Part shown: positions 55,451 to 63,318 of the stretch, in pieces
Numbering within the stretch: the first letter of the stretch is position 1
Layout of the letters: the number at the start of each line of letters is the position of its first letter
NCBI RefSeq assembly: GCF_022899935.1
Contig: NZ_JALJCJ010000005.1
Span: 496,001-560,000, forward strand
Source of the DNA: Shinella curvata
GTDB taxonomy: Bacteria; Pseudomonadota; Alphaproteobacteria; Rhizobiales; Rhizobiaceae
Reading direction: 5' to 3'
Length of the DNA stretch: 64,000 nt
Notes under the pieces: model-generated
The model's database searches: none
Told to the model about the DNA's origin: nothing
Seen by the model: the letters and a program-made list of their open reading frames with translations, nothing else
Program-made: the position numbers and the translations under genes

Positions 55451-55529
55451 GGTTCATTAATTGAACCTTTATTTTAATATTAGACTTGCAAAAGCTCGTA
55501 CCCGCGTCAAGTTAATTCTCATGTTAAGT
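55451..55529. promoter_or_regulatory. Paired operator module between the APC permease and IclR genes
   Basis: Site 1 is the perfect inverted repeat GGTTCATTAATTGAACC (55451-55467). Site 2 is AATTCTCATGTTAAGT (55514-55529). Both resemble the sites at 52184 and 52247 with identical 62.5-bp centre distance. The IclR protein encoded next to it (55631) is the natural candidate to bind. Confidence 0.8.
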
Positions 55530-55630
55530 ATCTCGACAGAGATGGGAGAAGCGTGGGAGGCAGTCTGCGGGGTTGGCAACACCGATCGTCCGGTGCGACA
55601 AGGCCGTAACGAAACGCGCGGAAAAGAAGC

Positions 55631-56380
55631 ATGAGCACCATCGGAAAGGCCCTTTCCCTCCTCGACACCATCTCCCAGCTCGGTAAGGACATCGGACTGA
55701 CCGACATCGCGCGGCTTGCGGCACTCGACAAGGCGACGGCACGCCGCTTCCTGGTGGAGTTGGAAAAACACGGCTTCGTGGAGCAGGACGAGGAGACGCG
55801 GAAATACCGGCTGGGGGCTGCCCCCGTGCGGCTGGCGCGTATTCGCCAGGCACGGTTTCCCTTCGTGTCCGTCGCTGCCCCCTTCGTCAAGGCGCTGGCG
55901 GACGAGGTCGACGAAACGGTCCATCTCTCGGAATTTACCGGCGGGCGGCTCTCCACCATTCATGTCGAGGATTCCTCACAGGCCCACCGCGTGATTGTCG
56001 ACCTCGGCACGCCGCTGCCCTTCCATGCCACGGCATCCGGTCTTGCCTATCTGGCCTTCCTGCCGGCCGAGGAGATCGAACGGGCGCTGAAACGGCCGAT
56101 GGAGCGGTTTTCCGCCGAGACGGTCACCGAACCGGACGCCGTACGTCTTCTCCTGAAGGAAACTGCAAGGCGCGGTTTTTCGATCAACCAGCAGGGGTTT
56201 GAAATGGGCGTCATCAGTGCCGCGGCCCCTGTCCTCGCTCCAAGCGGAAAGCCCGTCGGCGCCCTGGCGGTCGCCGCCCCGACCCCGAGGGCGAACAGGG
56301 CGCGCATGCTGGATATCGGACAGAAGACGATGGCGGCTGCGACCAGCATCGCGCAGAAATATTATGGCGCAAAGGCCTGA
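55631..56380 (+). CDS. IclR-family transcriptional regulator
   Basis: Regulator of 249 residues. The winged helix lies at ~3-65 (STIGKALSLLDTISQLGKDI; LAALDKATARRFLVELEKHG). The C-terminal IclR effector domain (~80-245) includes LPFHATASGLAYLAFLPAEE and FEMGVISAAAPVLAPSGKPV. It is divergent from the APC permease, which it likely controls together with the amidohydrolase/Liv operon. The ligand may be an amine or an arylacetate; this is inference. Confidence 0.92.
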   Translation: MSTIGKALSLLDTISQLGKDIGLTDIARLAALDKATARRFLVELEKHGFVEQDEETRKYRLGAAPVRLARIRQARFPFVSVAAPFVKALADEVDETVHLSEFTGGRLSTIHVEDSSQAHRVIVDLGTPLPFHATASGLAYLAFLPAEEIERALKRPMERFSAETVTEPDAVRLLLKETARRGFSINQQGFEMGVISAAAPVLAPSGKPVGALAVAAPTPRANRARMLDIGQKTMAAATSIAQKYYGAKA

Positions 56381-56470
56381 GCGGCATGAAATGCAGCATG
56401 CCCCTTCGAAGGATTTTCCCCGGGGCGGCCTCTTTATAATACATAATATCTATCGATTTTATTTTTAACT
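56381..56470 (+). promoter_or_regulatory. AT-rich upstream region of the SfnB-like gene
   Basis: The stretch 56430-56466 is markedly AT-rich (TTTATAATACATAATATCTA) compared with its surroundings. TATAAT (56433-56438) is a perfect -10 consensus with no clear -35 box. Confidence 0.5.
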
Positions 56471-56505
56471 GCGAAACTCTCCCGAAACCAACCGGAGAGT
56501 TTCGC
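56471..56505 (+). promoter_or_regulatory. 12-bp hairpin hiding the ribosome-binding site of the SfnB-like gene
   Basis: GCGAAACTCTCC (56471-56482) pairs perfectly with GGAGAGTTTCGC (56494-56505) across 11 bases. The GGAGAG is the only Shine-Dalgarno sequence for ATG 56507. The structure may regulate translation, or the repeat may be a protein-binding site. Confidence 0.75.
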
Positions 56506-56506
56506 C

Positions 56507-57775
56507 ATGGGGATTATCGAAAAACAGCCGATCGACTATACGCAGCATCCGCGCGTGAACTCGGACGATCCGGTTCCGCCGCGCCCACGCCCTGCGGCAC
56601 CCGCCCACGTCATCAAGAGCGATGAAGAGGCAATTGCCGTCGCAAAGCGGCTGGCCGCCGACTTCGCGCAGGGAGCTGCCCTTCGCGACCGGGAGGGCCT
56701 GCTGCCGCTCAAGGAAATCGACACCTACTCTCAGAGTGGTCTATGGGGCATCAACGTACCCAAGGCCTATGGCGGCCCCGGCGTTTCCTACAAGACACTG
56801 GCCCGCGTGATCGCCATTCTCGCCGCCGCTGACTCCTCGATCGCCCAGATCACCCAGAACCATCTCGCCATCAACGGCCATATCGACCTCGACGGCACGG
56901 AAGAGCAGAAGAGGGAGTTTTTCGGCTGGGTTCTCTCCGGCCTGCGCTTCGGCAATGCCTTTTCCGAGCTGAACAGCAAGACCGTCGGCGCCTTCGAAAC
57001 GCGCGTTGTCCATGAGGGCGACGAGGCGGTCGTGAATGGCGAAAAGTTCTACACGACCGGCGCACTCCTTTCGCACATCATCCCGATCGTCGCCGTCGAT
57101 GCTGACGAAAAGGGCTATCTGGTCTTTACCGACCGCGAGACGCCCGGCCTCACGGTCAGCAACAACTGGTCGAGTTTCGGCCAGCGCACCACGGCCTCCG
57201 GCGCGGTGAAGATCGAGAATGTGCGTGTGCCCAAAAGCCGGCTGCTGCCGGTCGCCGCTTTCGACCGGCCGACCATCGCTGGCCCGGTTTCTCAAATCAT
57301 CCAGGCTGCGATCGATGCCGGCATCGCGCGCGGTGCGATTGACGACACCATCGCCTTCATCAAGACCCAGAGCCGCCCGTGGGTCGACAGCGGCAAGGAG
57401 ACTGCGAGCGAGGATCCCTTCACCATTGCCGCCATCGGCGACCTGAAGATCAGGCTGCACGCCGCTGAAGCCCTGCTCGACATTGCCGGCGAGGCAATCG
57501 ACGCCGGCCTGAAGAACGCGACGGAGGAGACGATCAACGACGCGACCGTCAAGACCGCCGAAGCCAAGGTGCTGACGACCGAGATCGCCATCCTCGCCAC
57601 GAACAAGCTGTTCGAACTGGCCGGTACGCGCTCCACGCTCGCCAAGCACAATCTCGACCGCCACTGGCGCAATGCGCGCGCGCATACGCTGCACGATCCC
57701 GTGCGCTGGAAGTTCTTCCACATCGGAAACTTCTACCTCAACGGCATCAATGCCCCGCGTCACGCCTGGAGCTGA
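56507..57775 (+). CDS. SfnB-family acyl-CoA-dehydrogenase-like flavin oxidoreductase
   Basis: Protein of 422 residues with the acyl-CoA dehydrogenase/monooxygenase fold. Landmarks include GLWGINVPKAYGGPGVSYKT, SSIAQITQNHLAINGH and the C-terminal RHWRNARAHTLHDPVRWKFF. This pattern matches the SfnB sulfur-acquisition oxidoreductases and related FMNH2-dependent desulfurisation enzymes. It likely opens carbon-sulfur bonds when sulfate is scarce; the substrate is unknown. No flavin reductase is adjacent. Confidence 0.85.
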   Translation: MGIIEKQPIDYTQHPRVNSDDPVPPRPRPAAPAHVIKSDEEAIAVAKRLAADFAQGAALRDREGLLPLKEIDTYSQSGLWGINVPKAYGGPGVSYKTLARVIAILAAADSSIAQITQNHLAINGHIDLDGTEEQKREFFGWVLSGLRFGNAFSELNSKTVGAFETRVVHEGDEAVVNGEKFYTTGALLSHIIPIVAVDADEKGYLVFTDRETPGLTVSNNWSSFGQRTTASGAVKIENVRVPKSRLLPVAAFDRPTIAGPVSQIIQAAIDAGIARGAIDDTIAFIKTQSRPWVDSGKETASEDPFTIAAIGDLKIRLHAAEALLDIAGEAIDAGLKNATEETINDATVKTAEAKVLTTEIAILATNKLFELAGTRSTLAKHNLDRHWRNARAHTLHDPVRWKFFHIGNFYLNGINAPRHAWS

Positions 57776-57785
57776 ACATCATCCC

Positions 57786-57815
57786 GGGTGCCGGCCCCGC
57801 CGGCACCCGACTGTT
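57786..57815 (+). terminator. Terminator-like hairpin after the SfnB-like gene
   Basis: GGGTGCCGG (57786-57794) pairs with CCGGCACCC (57800-57808) across five bases. A short TGTTTTCC follows. The T-run is short, so termination may be partial and the RidA gene could still be read through. Confidence 0.6.
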
Positions 57816-57832
57816 TTCCGGAAACTCCCGCC

Positions 57833-58234
57833 ATGTCGCTTCGTCGCCACGTCGTCGCCAATGCTGCTCCACCGCCGGCCACCGCTCGCTATGCCCATGC
57901 CGTGGAAGCCGCTGGCCTGCTCCATGTCACCGGTCAGCTGCCGATCTACCCCGACAGCCCGGAAGAATCGCTGCCCGCATCGATCGAAGCGCAGGCGGAG
58001 CTTGTCTTCCTCAACCTCCGCCGCATCCTCGACGCCACGGGCTACCGGCTGGAAAACACCGTCTTCGCCCGCATCTATCTCACCCATTTCTCCCGCGACT
58101 ATGTGGGCCTCAACGCCGTCTATCACCGGCATTTCAGCGAAGACGCGCATCTGCCGGCGCGTACGACAGTGGGTGTTGCCGCCCTCGGACGCGACGCGCT
58201 GGTGGAGATCGATCTCGTCGTGGCGAAGAACTGA
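57833..58234 (+). CDS. RidA/YjgF-family protein
   Basis: Protein of 133 residues with the chorismate-mutase-like RidA fold. Landmarks are RYAHAVEAAGLLHVTGQLPI and FARIYLTHFSRDY, ending RTTVGVAALGRDALVEIDLV. The usual conserved arginine lies in PARTTVGV. Enamine/imine deaminase activity is known for some members; others differ. It follows the SfnB-like gene after a weak terminator. The substrate is not known. Confidence 0.88.
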   Translation: MSLRRHVVANAAPPPATARYAHAVEAAGLLHVTGQLPIYPDSPEESLPASIEAQAELVFLNLRRILDATGYRLENTVFARIYLTHFSRDYVGLNAVYHRHFSEDAHLPARTTVGVAALGRDALVEIDLVVAKN

Positions 58235-58315
58235 CGGAGACGAAAGGGTGACAGGGCGCGGAACTTCTTCCATAAGGATCCGGATCCGAAGCACCGCAGT
58301 AGCCGAAAGCCCGCC

Positions 58316-58873
58316 TTGAGCCCGGAAGACGACACGCCCGCCGATGTGCCCACCCCGCGCATGTTTTCCTGGGCGCGCAATTCGACGATCTATCGTATCG
58401 AACGGCGCATGCACACGGAAAAGCAGCTCTACGATGCCATCGCCCGCAAGGCGCGCGAAAAATTCGAGGACATCAGCGACGCACAGGTGAAGGCGCTGGC
58501 CGATGCAGCGGTGAAATTCGCCTATGACAACAAGGCGCTCGACGATACGGCTTTCGCCGAGATGAGCAGCCGCTCCGGCATGCGCAGCGGCAGGTCGAAG
58601 CGCGCGGTCGTGCAGAGGCTTTCACAGAAGGGCATCGCCAAGGAAACAGCCGCCGCCGCGGTCGCCGAAATGGACGATCTCTACGCCGCCATCGTGCTCG
58701 CCCGCAAACGCGCCTTCGGCCCGTTTCGCAAGGTGGGGCTGGACGAAAAGCGCAAGGCCAAGGAGTTTTCCGCCTTCGCCCGCGGCGGTTTCAGCTTCGA
58801 CATCGGCAGACAGGTCTTCGCCATGACACTGGAGGAGGCCGAAAACATCCTGGACGCCGGCCGCCATTTCTGA
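58316..58873 (+). CDS. recX: Regulatory protein RecX
   Basis: Protein of about 185 residues with the three-helix repeats of RecX (RIERRMHTEKQLYDAIARKA; FAYDNKALDDTAFAEMSSRS; VVQRLSQKGIAKETAAAAVA). It binds RecA filaments and limits their activity. The start is unclear: TTG 58316 was kept because homologues begin near it; an internal ATG at the MFSWARN position is also possible. Unlike in many bacteria, recA is not next to it. Confidence 0.85.
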   Translation: MSPEDDTPADVPTPRMFSWARNSTIYRIERRMHTEKQLYDAIARKAREKFEDISDAQVKALADAAVKFAYDNKALDDTAFAEMSSRSGMRSGRSKRAVVQRLSQKGIAKETAAAAVAEMDDLYAAIVLARKRAFGPFRKVGLDEKRKAKEFSAFARGGFSFDIGRQVFAMTLEEAENILDAGRHF

Positions 58874-58890
58874 CGGCCGGTCCGTCGGTT

Positions 58891-59322
58891 TCACACCACG
58901 CGAAAGAAGGTGGCCTTGGCCAGCGTCCCCGCGCCGTTGGTCAGCAACGTCCCGACAAAAGCCGCATCGCGAAGCCAGGCATAGGCTCCCTCCGCTACCT
59001 CGAATTGCGGCACCGTCCGCCCCCGGAAATCGCCGTTCTCATCGGCCTGCACGGTTCCGGCGTTGATCAGCGAGATCAGCACGCCATCATGGGTGCGCAA
59101 TGTATAGCGCGCCCATATTTCGCTGATGCCGTCCGGTCGGGTCAGGCACCAGTCCGCGCCACCCGGCAGGACTTCGCCATGGATATCCGGCCCTGTGAAG
59201 CGTCCGCCCGTGATCGGAATGATTTCGCGCACGCCGCCGCCGATCTCGCCGACGATGAGGGCGGGCGCGATCTCCGCCTCGATGCGCATCACTAGGTCCA
59301 GTTTAGGCTGTTCCGTATCCAT
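58891..59322 (-). CDS. DUF3237 protein
   Basis: Protein of 143 residues with the DUF3237 beta-barrel pattern (EIIPITGGRFTGPDIHGEVL; ARYTLRTHDGVLISLINAGT). The function of the family is unknown. It lies 12 bases downstream of the gamma-glutamyltransferase gene on the same strand, so the two are probably co-transcribed. It is convergent with recX. Confidence 0.85.
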   Translation of the reverse strand: MDTEQPKLDLVMRIEAEIAPALIVGEIGGGVREIIPITGGRFTGPDIHGEVLPGGADWCLTRPDGISEIWARYTLRTHDGVLISLINAGTVQADENGDFRGRTVPQFEVAEGAYAWLRDAAFVGTLLTNGAGTLAKATFFRVV

Positions 59323-59334
59323 GTGCCGTTCCCT

Positions 59335-60927
59335 TCAAAGCCCGAGCGCAATGCCATCCTTGCGCGATTCGGAGCCCCCGATCAGCGTGCCGTTCTCCCA
59401 GTCGATGCGGATCGCCTGCGCCCCGCCGATCGGCCCTTCCGCCGGAACGAGCGAGAAGCCGCGACGCGTCAGTTCGCTTGCCGTCGCGGCCGGCAATGTG
59501 TGTTCTGTCTCGACAAGCGTGCCATCGGGCTTGGGAATGAGGCGTGGTAGGTCGATCGCCTCCTGCAGGTCCATGCCGTAGTCGAAGACTTTCGAGATAA
59601 GATGGGCATGGCCCAGCGCCTGATAGTAGCCTCCCATCACGCCGAAGGGCATTTCCACCCGCCCGCCGCGCGTTACCATGCCGGGAATGATGGTGTGCAG
59701 CGGCCGCTTGCCCGGCGCCACGACATTGGGGTGGCCAGCCTTCAGCGAAAAACTCTGGCCGCGATTGTGCAGAACCACGCCGGAGCGCGGTGCAACGAGA
59801 CCGGTGCCGAAACTGTCGAAGACCGAGTTGATGAAGCTGACGGCATTGCGGTCGCGATCGACGACGGAAATATAAACGGTGTCGCGATGCAGCGGCATGT
59901 CGAAGGCCGGCAGGTCCGTCAGCGCGCGACTAAGATCGATCATGCCGGCCAGCCGGTCGGCAAGACCGTCCGACAGCAGTTCCTCGACCGGCACATGCAC
60001 CTTGTCCGGATCGGCGATCCAGGCGTCGCGTGCGGCATAGGCAAGCCGCGTCGCCTCGATCTCCAGGTGCAGCCGGTCGGGCGACTGCGGATCGCCCTTG
60101 GCCTCGAAGCGGCTCAGTATGTTGAGGATCAATAGCGCGATGATGCCCTGGCCGTTCGGCGGGCATTCGTGGATCGTATAGCCGCGGAAATCCGTGGTCA
60201 CGGGCGTCACGTAGTCGCCCCGGGCGCCGGCAAAATCTTCCAGCGTGTGCAGCCCGCCCAGCGAGCGCAGATAGGACACCATGTCCTCCGCAACCGCCCC
60301 CGTATAGAACCCGTCGCGCCCCTCTGCCGCAATGCGTTTCAGCGTGGCGGCAAGCTCCGGCTGGCGATGCACCTCGCCAACTCTTGGCGCACGGCCATTC
60401 GGAAGAAAGATGCGAGCGGCCGTTGGGTCGGCGGCCAGAAGCTCCTCCTCCAGCTGCCAGTCGCGATGAACGCGTGGGCTGATCGCGTAGCCCTCCTCGG
60501 CAAAGCGGACGGCCGGCGCCAGAACCTCGGCAAAGGACATGCGGCCGTGATCGGCATGCAGCCGCGTCCAGGCATCGATGGCGCCGGGAATGGTCACGGA
60601 TGACGGAGACTGGCGCGGCACTTCGGCAAGGCCACGCTCGGCAAACCAGTCGAGCGTCAGCGCGGCAGGCGTGCGACCGGAACCGTTATAGGCGACCACC
60701 TTGTCGGAGCCGTCAGGCGCAAAAAGCACGAAACAATCGCCGCCGATGCCCGTCGAGCCCGGCTCGACGACGCATTGCACGGCAGAAGCGGCAATGGCCG
60801 CATCCATCGCATTGCCGCCGGCCTCCATGATCTGCAACGCACAGAGCGTCGCGGAGGGATGCGAGGTCGCCGCCATCGCATGACGGGACACGGCCACGGA
60901 GCGGGTCGGCCTTTCGAAATTGCGCAT
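59335..60927 (-). CDS. Gamma-glutamyltransferase family protein (YwrD-like)
   Basis: Ntn-hydrolase of 530 residues. The predicted self-cleavage/catalytic Thr350 is in HRDTVYISVVDRDRNAVSFI. Substrate-binding motifs include PGSTGIGGDCFVLF near the start and GGSESRKDG at the end. There is no signal peptide, unlike E. coli Ggt, so the enzyme is expected in the cytoplasm, as for B. subtilis YwrD. A LysR regulator gene lies downstream on the same strand-neighbouring side. Its substrate may be a gamma-glutamyl amide or glutathione conjugate. Confidence 0.9.
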   Translation of the reverse strand: MRNFERPTRSVAVSRHAMAATSHPSATLCALQIMEAGGNAMDAAIAASAVQCVVEPGSTGIGGDCFVLFAPDGSDKVVAYNGSGRTPAALTLDWFAERGLAEVPRQSPSSVTIPGAIDAWTRLHADHGRMSFAEVLAPAVRFAEEGYAISPRVHRDWQLEEELLAADPTAARIFLPNGRAPRVGEVHRQPELAATLKRIAAEGRDGFYTGAVAEDMVSYLRSLGGLHTLEDFAGARGDYVTPVTTDFRGYTIHECPPNGQGIIALLILNILSRFEAKGDPQSPDRLHLEIEATRLAYAARDAWIADPDKVHVPVEELLSDGLADRLAGMIDLSRALTDLPAFDMPLHRDTVYISVVDRDRNAVSFINSVFDSFGTGLVAPRSGVVLHNRGQSFSLKAGHPNVVAPGKRPLHTIIPGMVTRGGRVEMPFGVMGGYYQALGHAHLISKVFDYGMDLQEAIDLPRLIPKPDGTLVETEHTLPAATASELTRRGFSLVPAEGPIGGAQAIRIDWENGTLIGGSESRKDGIALGL

Positions 60928-60988
60928 TCTCTTCGTTCTCCTCGGATGTTTTTACCCCGCCGGATCGGCAGGTTCTTATGGTTTGGCT

Positions 60989-61855
60989 TCAGGGGCGTGC
61001 GTTGAGGGCGAAGCCCTTGCCGAAGCGCTCGCGCACCTTGCGGGAAAAGGCCGAGACGGTGGCGTGGTCGGCCGAACGCGCCGTGACGAGCACGAATTCC
61101 ACATCCTCCAGCGCCGGCAGCGAGGGCGGGGCGATTTCGCGAAGACCTGACGGCGCCAGGCTGCGCGGCTGCACCAGCACGCCCATGCCCGCCCTTGCCG
61201 CCGCCGTCAGCCCGCTGAGGCTCTGGCAGGAACAGACGATGCGCCAGGACACGCCGCTGCGCTCCAGTGCCTCCATCAACAGCACGCGTGTCAGGCTCGG
61301 CGGCGGAAACACGATCAGCGGCAGTGTCGGCTTGGTCAGAATCGCATCCGGATCGCTCGCCAGCCACACAAGCGGCTCGCGCAGGATGGCATCGCCGCGC
61401 TGTTCGCCGATCCGGCGCTTTGCCATGACGAGATCGAGCTCACCACGATCCTGCATGTCGGCCAGCGTCTTGGAGAGTGCCACGGAAAGCTGGAGATCGA
61501 CGGAGGGATGATCCGCGATGAAATCCTCCAGCAGTCCCGGCAATTGTCCGCTCACCAGATCCTCGGAAATGCCGAGGCGGAAGGGGCCGCGCGGCGCTTG
61601 CGCATCGAAGCGCGCAACCGTCTGACGTTCCAACGCGAGGAGTTGGCGCGCATTCGGCAGAAGCGCTTCGCCGTCGCTGGTCAACCGCACCGCATGGGTG
61701 TCGCGGTCGAGAAGCCGCCGGCCGAGGCTGCGCTCCAGCCGCTGGAGATGCTGGCTGACCGTCGACTGGCCCAGGTTGAGCCGCTCGGCCGAAAGCGTGA
61801 AGCTTCCGGTCTGGGCCACCATGACAAAGCTGCGCAACTGGGCAAGATCGAGCAT
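60989..61855 (-). CDS. LysR-family transcriptional regulator
   Basis: Regulator of 288 residues. The winged helix is at ~1-60 (MLDLAQLRSFVMVAQTGSFT; LNLGQSTVSQHLQRLERSLG). The effector domain follows from ~90. It lies upstream of the gamma-glutamyltransferase gene on the same strand and divergent from the symporter gene (90 bases between starts). The latter is a likely target. ATG 61855 was preferred over two longer starts by homology. Confidence 0.9.
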   Translation of the reverse strand: MLDLAQLRSFVMVAQTGSFTLSAERLNLGQSTVSQHLQRLERSLGRRLLDRDTHAVRLTSDGEALLPNARQLLALERQTVARFDAQAPRGPFRLGISEDLVSGQLPGLLEDFIADHPSVDLQLSVALSKTLADMQDRGELDLVMAKRRIGEQRGDAILREPLVWLASDPDAILTKPTLPLIVFPPPSLTRVLLMEALERSGVSWRIVCSCQSLSGLTAAARAGMGVLVQPRSLAPSGLREIAPPSLPALEDVEFVLVTARSADHATVSAFSRKVRERFGKGFALNARP

Positions 61856-61945
61856 ATCACGTTTCTCGATAAGCATTATCGGATTGCATCGCAAAACAGG
61901 ATAGCGCATTTTGGAAACCTGTCGAGACCTTCCGGACCGTAACCA

Positions 61946-62935
61946 ATGAAACGCCTCCTGCCTGATACGTTTACGCTGCTGCTTGTCGGCGCCGTGCTGC
62001 TCGCGTCCTTGCTGCCGATATCAGGCGAACCGGCGCAATGGTTCTCCATCGCCACCAATGCCGCGATCGCGCTCCTGTTCTTCCTACACGGTGCGCGCCT
62101 TTCCACGGATGTGGTGATCGCCGGCTTCCTGCACTGGCGCCTGCAACTCTTCATCCTCGTCACGACCTTCGTGGCCTTCCCGCTGCTCGGCCTCGGGCTC
62201 GGCCTGTTCTCGCCCTGGCTGATCGACCAGCCGATTTATCTCGGCCTGCTTTTTCTCTGCGTTCTACCGTCCACCGTACAGTCGTCGATCGCTTTCACCT
62301 CGATGGCCGGCGGCAATGTGCCGGCCGCGATCTGCGCGGCCTCCACGTCCAACATTCTCGGAATTTTCCTGACGCCGGCGCTCGTCGCCCTGCTGTTTTC
62401 CGCCGGCGGCCATGTCGGCATGTCCTTCGACATGGTCTGGAAGATCATGCTGCAGCTCTTCCTGCCCTTCGTCGCGGGCCAGGTGTTGCAGCCGTTCATC
62501 GGCAACTGGATCCGCTCGAAGAAGACCCTGCTCAACCCCTTCGATCGCGGCTCCATCCTGATGGTGGTCTATCTCGCCTTCTCCGAGGCGGTGACGGAAG
62601 GCATATGGCAGAAGCTTGCCATCGAGGACCTCGCCCTTCTCATCGTCGTCGATTGCCTGCTCCTGGCCGCCGTCCTCGCCATTACCAGCTTCGGCGGCAA
62701 GCTCTTCGGCTTCAACCGCGAGGACCGCATCACCGCCGTCTTCTGCGGCTCGAAGAAGAGCCTCGCCAGCGGCGTGCCCATGGCGAGCGTGATCTTCGCC
62801 GGCCAGTCTATCGGCGCCATCGTGCTGCCGCTGATGCTCTTCCACCAGATCCAGCTGATGGTCTGCGCCTGGCTCGCCCGCGTCTATGCGGAGCGGAAAA
62901 AGGGGCCGGAGGCCAGCGCCGCGCAGGCGGGCTGA
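61946..62935 (+). CDS. Bile acid:sodium symporter family protein (YfeH-like)
   Basis: Membrane protein of 329 residues with 9-10 hydrophobic helices. Family landmarks are IALLFFLHGARLSTD, LPSTVQSSIAFTSMAGGNVP and AVFCGSKKSLASGVPMASVI. Bacterial members transport varied organic anions; bile acids are unlikely here. It is divergent from a LysR regulator gene, which likely controls it. Confidence 0.92.
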   Translation: MKRLLPDTFTLLLVGAVLLASLLPISGEPAQWFSIATNAAIALLFFLHGARLSTDVVIAGFLHWRLQLFILVTTFVAFPLLGLGLGLFSPWLIDQPIYLGLLFLCVLPSTVQSSIAFTSMAGGNVPAAICAASTSNILGIFLTPALVALLFSAGGHVGMSFDMVWKIMLQLFLPFVAGQVLQPFIGNWIRSKKTLLNPFDRGSILMVVYLAFSEAVTEGIWQKLAIEDLALLIVVDCLLLAAVLAITSFGGKLFGFNREDRITAVFCGSKKSLASGVPMASVIFAGQSIGAIVLPLMLFHQIQLMVCAWLARVYAERKKGPEASAAQAG

Positions 62936-62942
62936 GATTGGA

Positions 62943-63314
62943 TCAGCCGGCGCTGGGAAGCAGCGCTTCGATCTTGCCAAGCAGGCGCGGCAAATCGATG
63001 GGCTTGGTGTCGAAGTCATTGCAACCGGCATCGCGGGCGCGGGCTTCGTCCACGCTCATGGCATGGGCAGTCAGCGCAATGATCGGCAGACCTGCATTGG
63101 CGGGATTGTCGCGGATGCGGCGCGTCGCCTCGCAGCCGTCGATACCGGGCAGGCCGATATCCATGAGGACGAGGTCGGGCGCGTCGGAGGCGGCCCGCAT
63201 GACGGCCTCCTCGCCATCGATCGCGAAGATCACAGCGTAGCCCTTGCGCTCCAGTCGGCGCGAGAGCATGTCGCGGTTCATCTCGTTGTCTTCGACCAAC
63301 AGAATTTTTGGCAT
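62943..63314 (-). CDS. Single-domain response regulator (CheY/DivK-like)
   Basis: Receiver domain of 123 residues without output domain. Acidic pocket at ILLVEDNEMNRD (Glu8/Asp9), phosphoacceptor Asp52 in LVLMDIGLPGIDG, Thr81 region in IIALTAHAMS, and conserved Lys in DFDTKPID. It begins four bases after the stop of the upstream multi-receiver gene, so both belong to one phosphorelay. Confidence 0.92.
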   Translation of the reverse strand: MPKILLVEDNEMNRDMLSRRLERKGYAVIFAIDGEEAVMRAASDAPDLVLMDIGLPGIDGCEATRRIRDNPANAGLPIIALTAHAMSVDEARARDAGCNDFDTKPIDLPRLLGKIEALLPSAG

Positions 63315-63318
63315 GGCA

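Noticed and set aside
55440-55500. Sigma-54 promoter for the APC permease
   Set aside because: A GG...TGC pattern exists on the minus strand, but the spacing is 11-12 rather than the required 10 bases.
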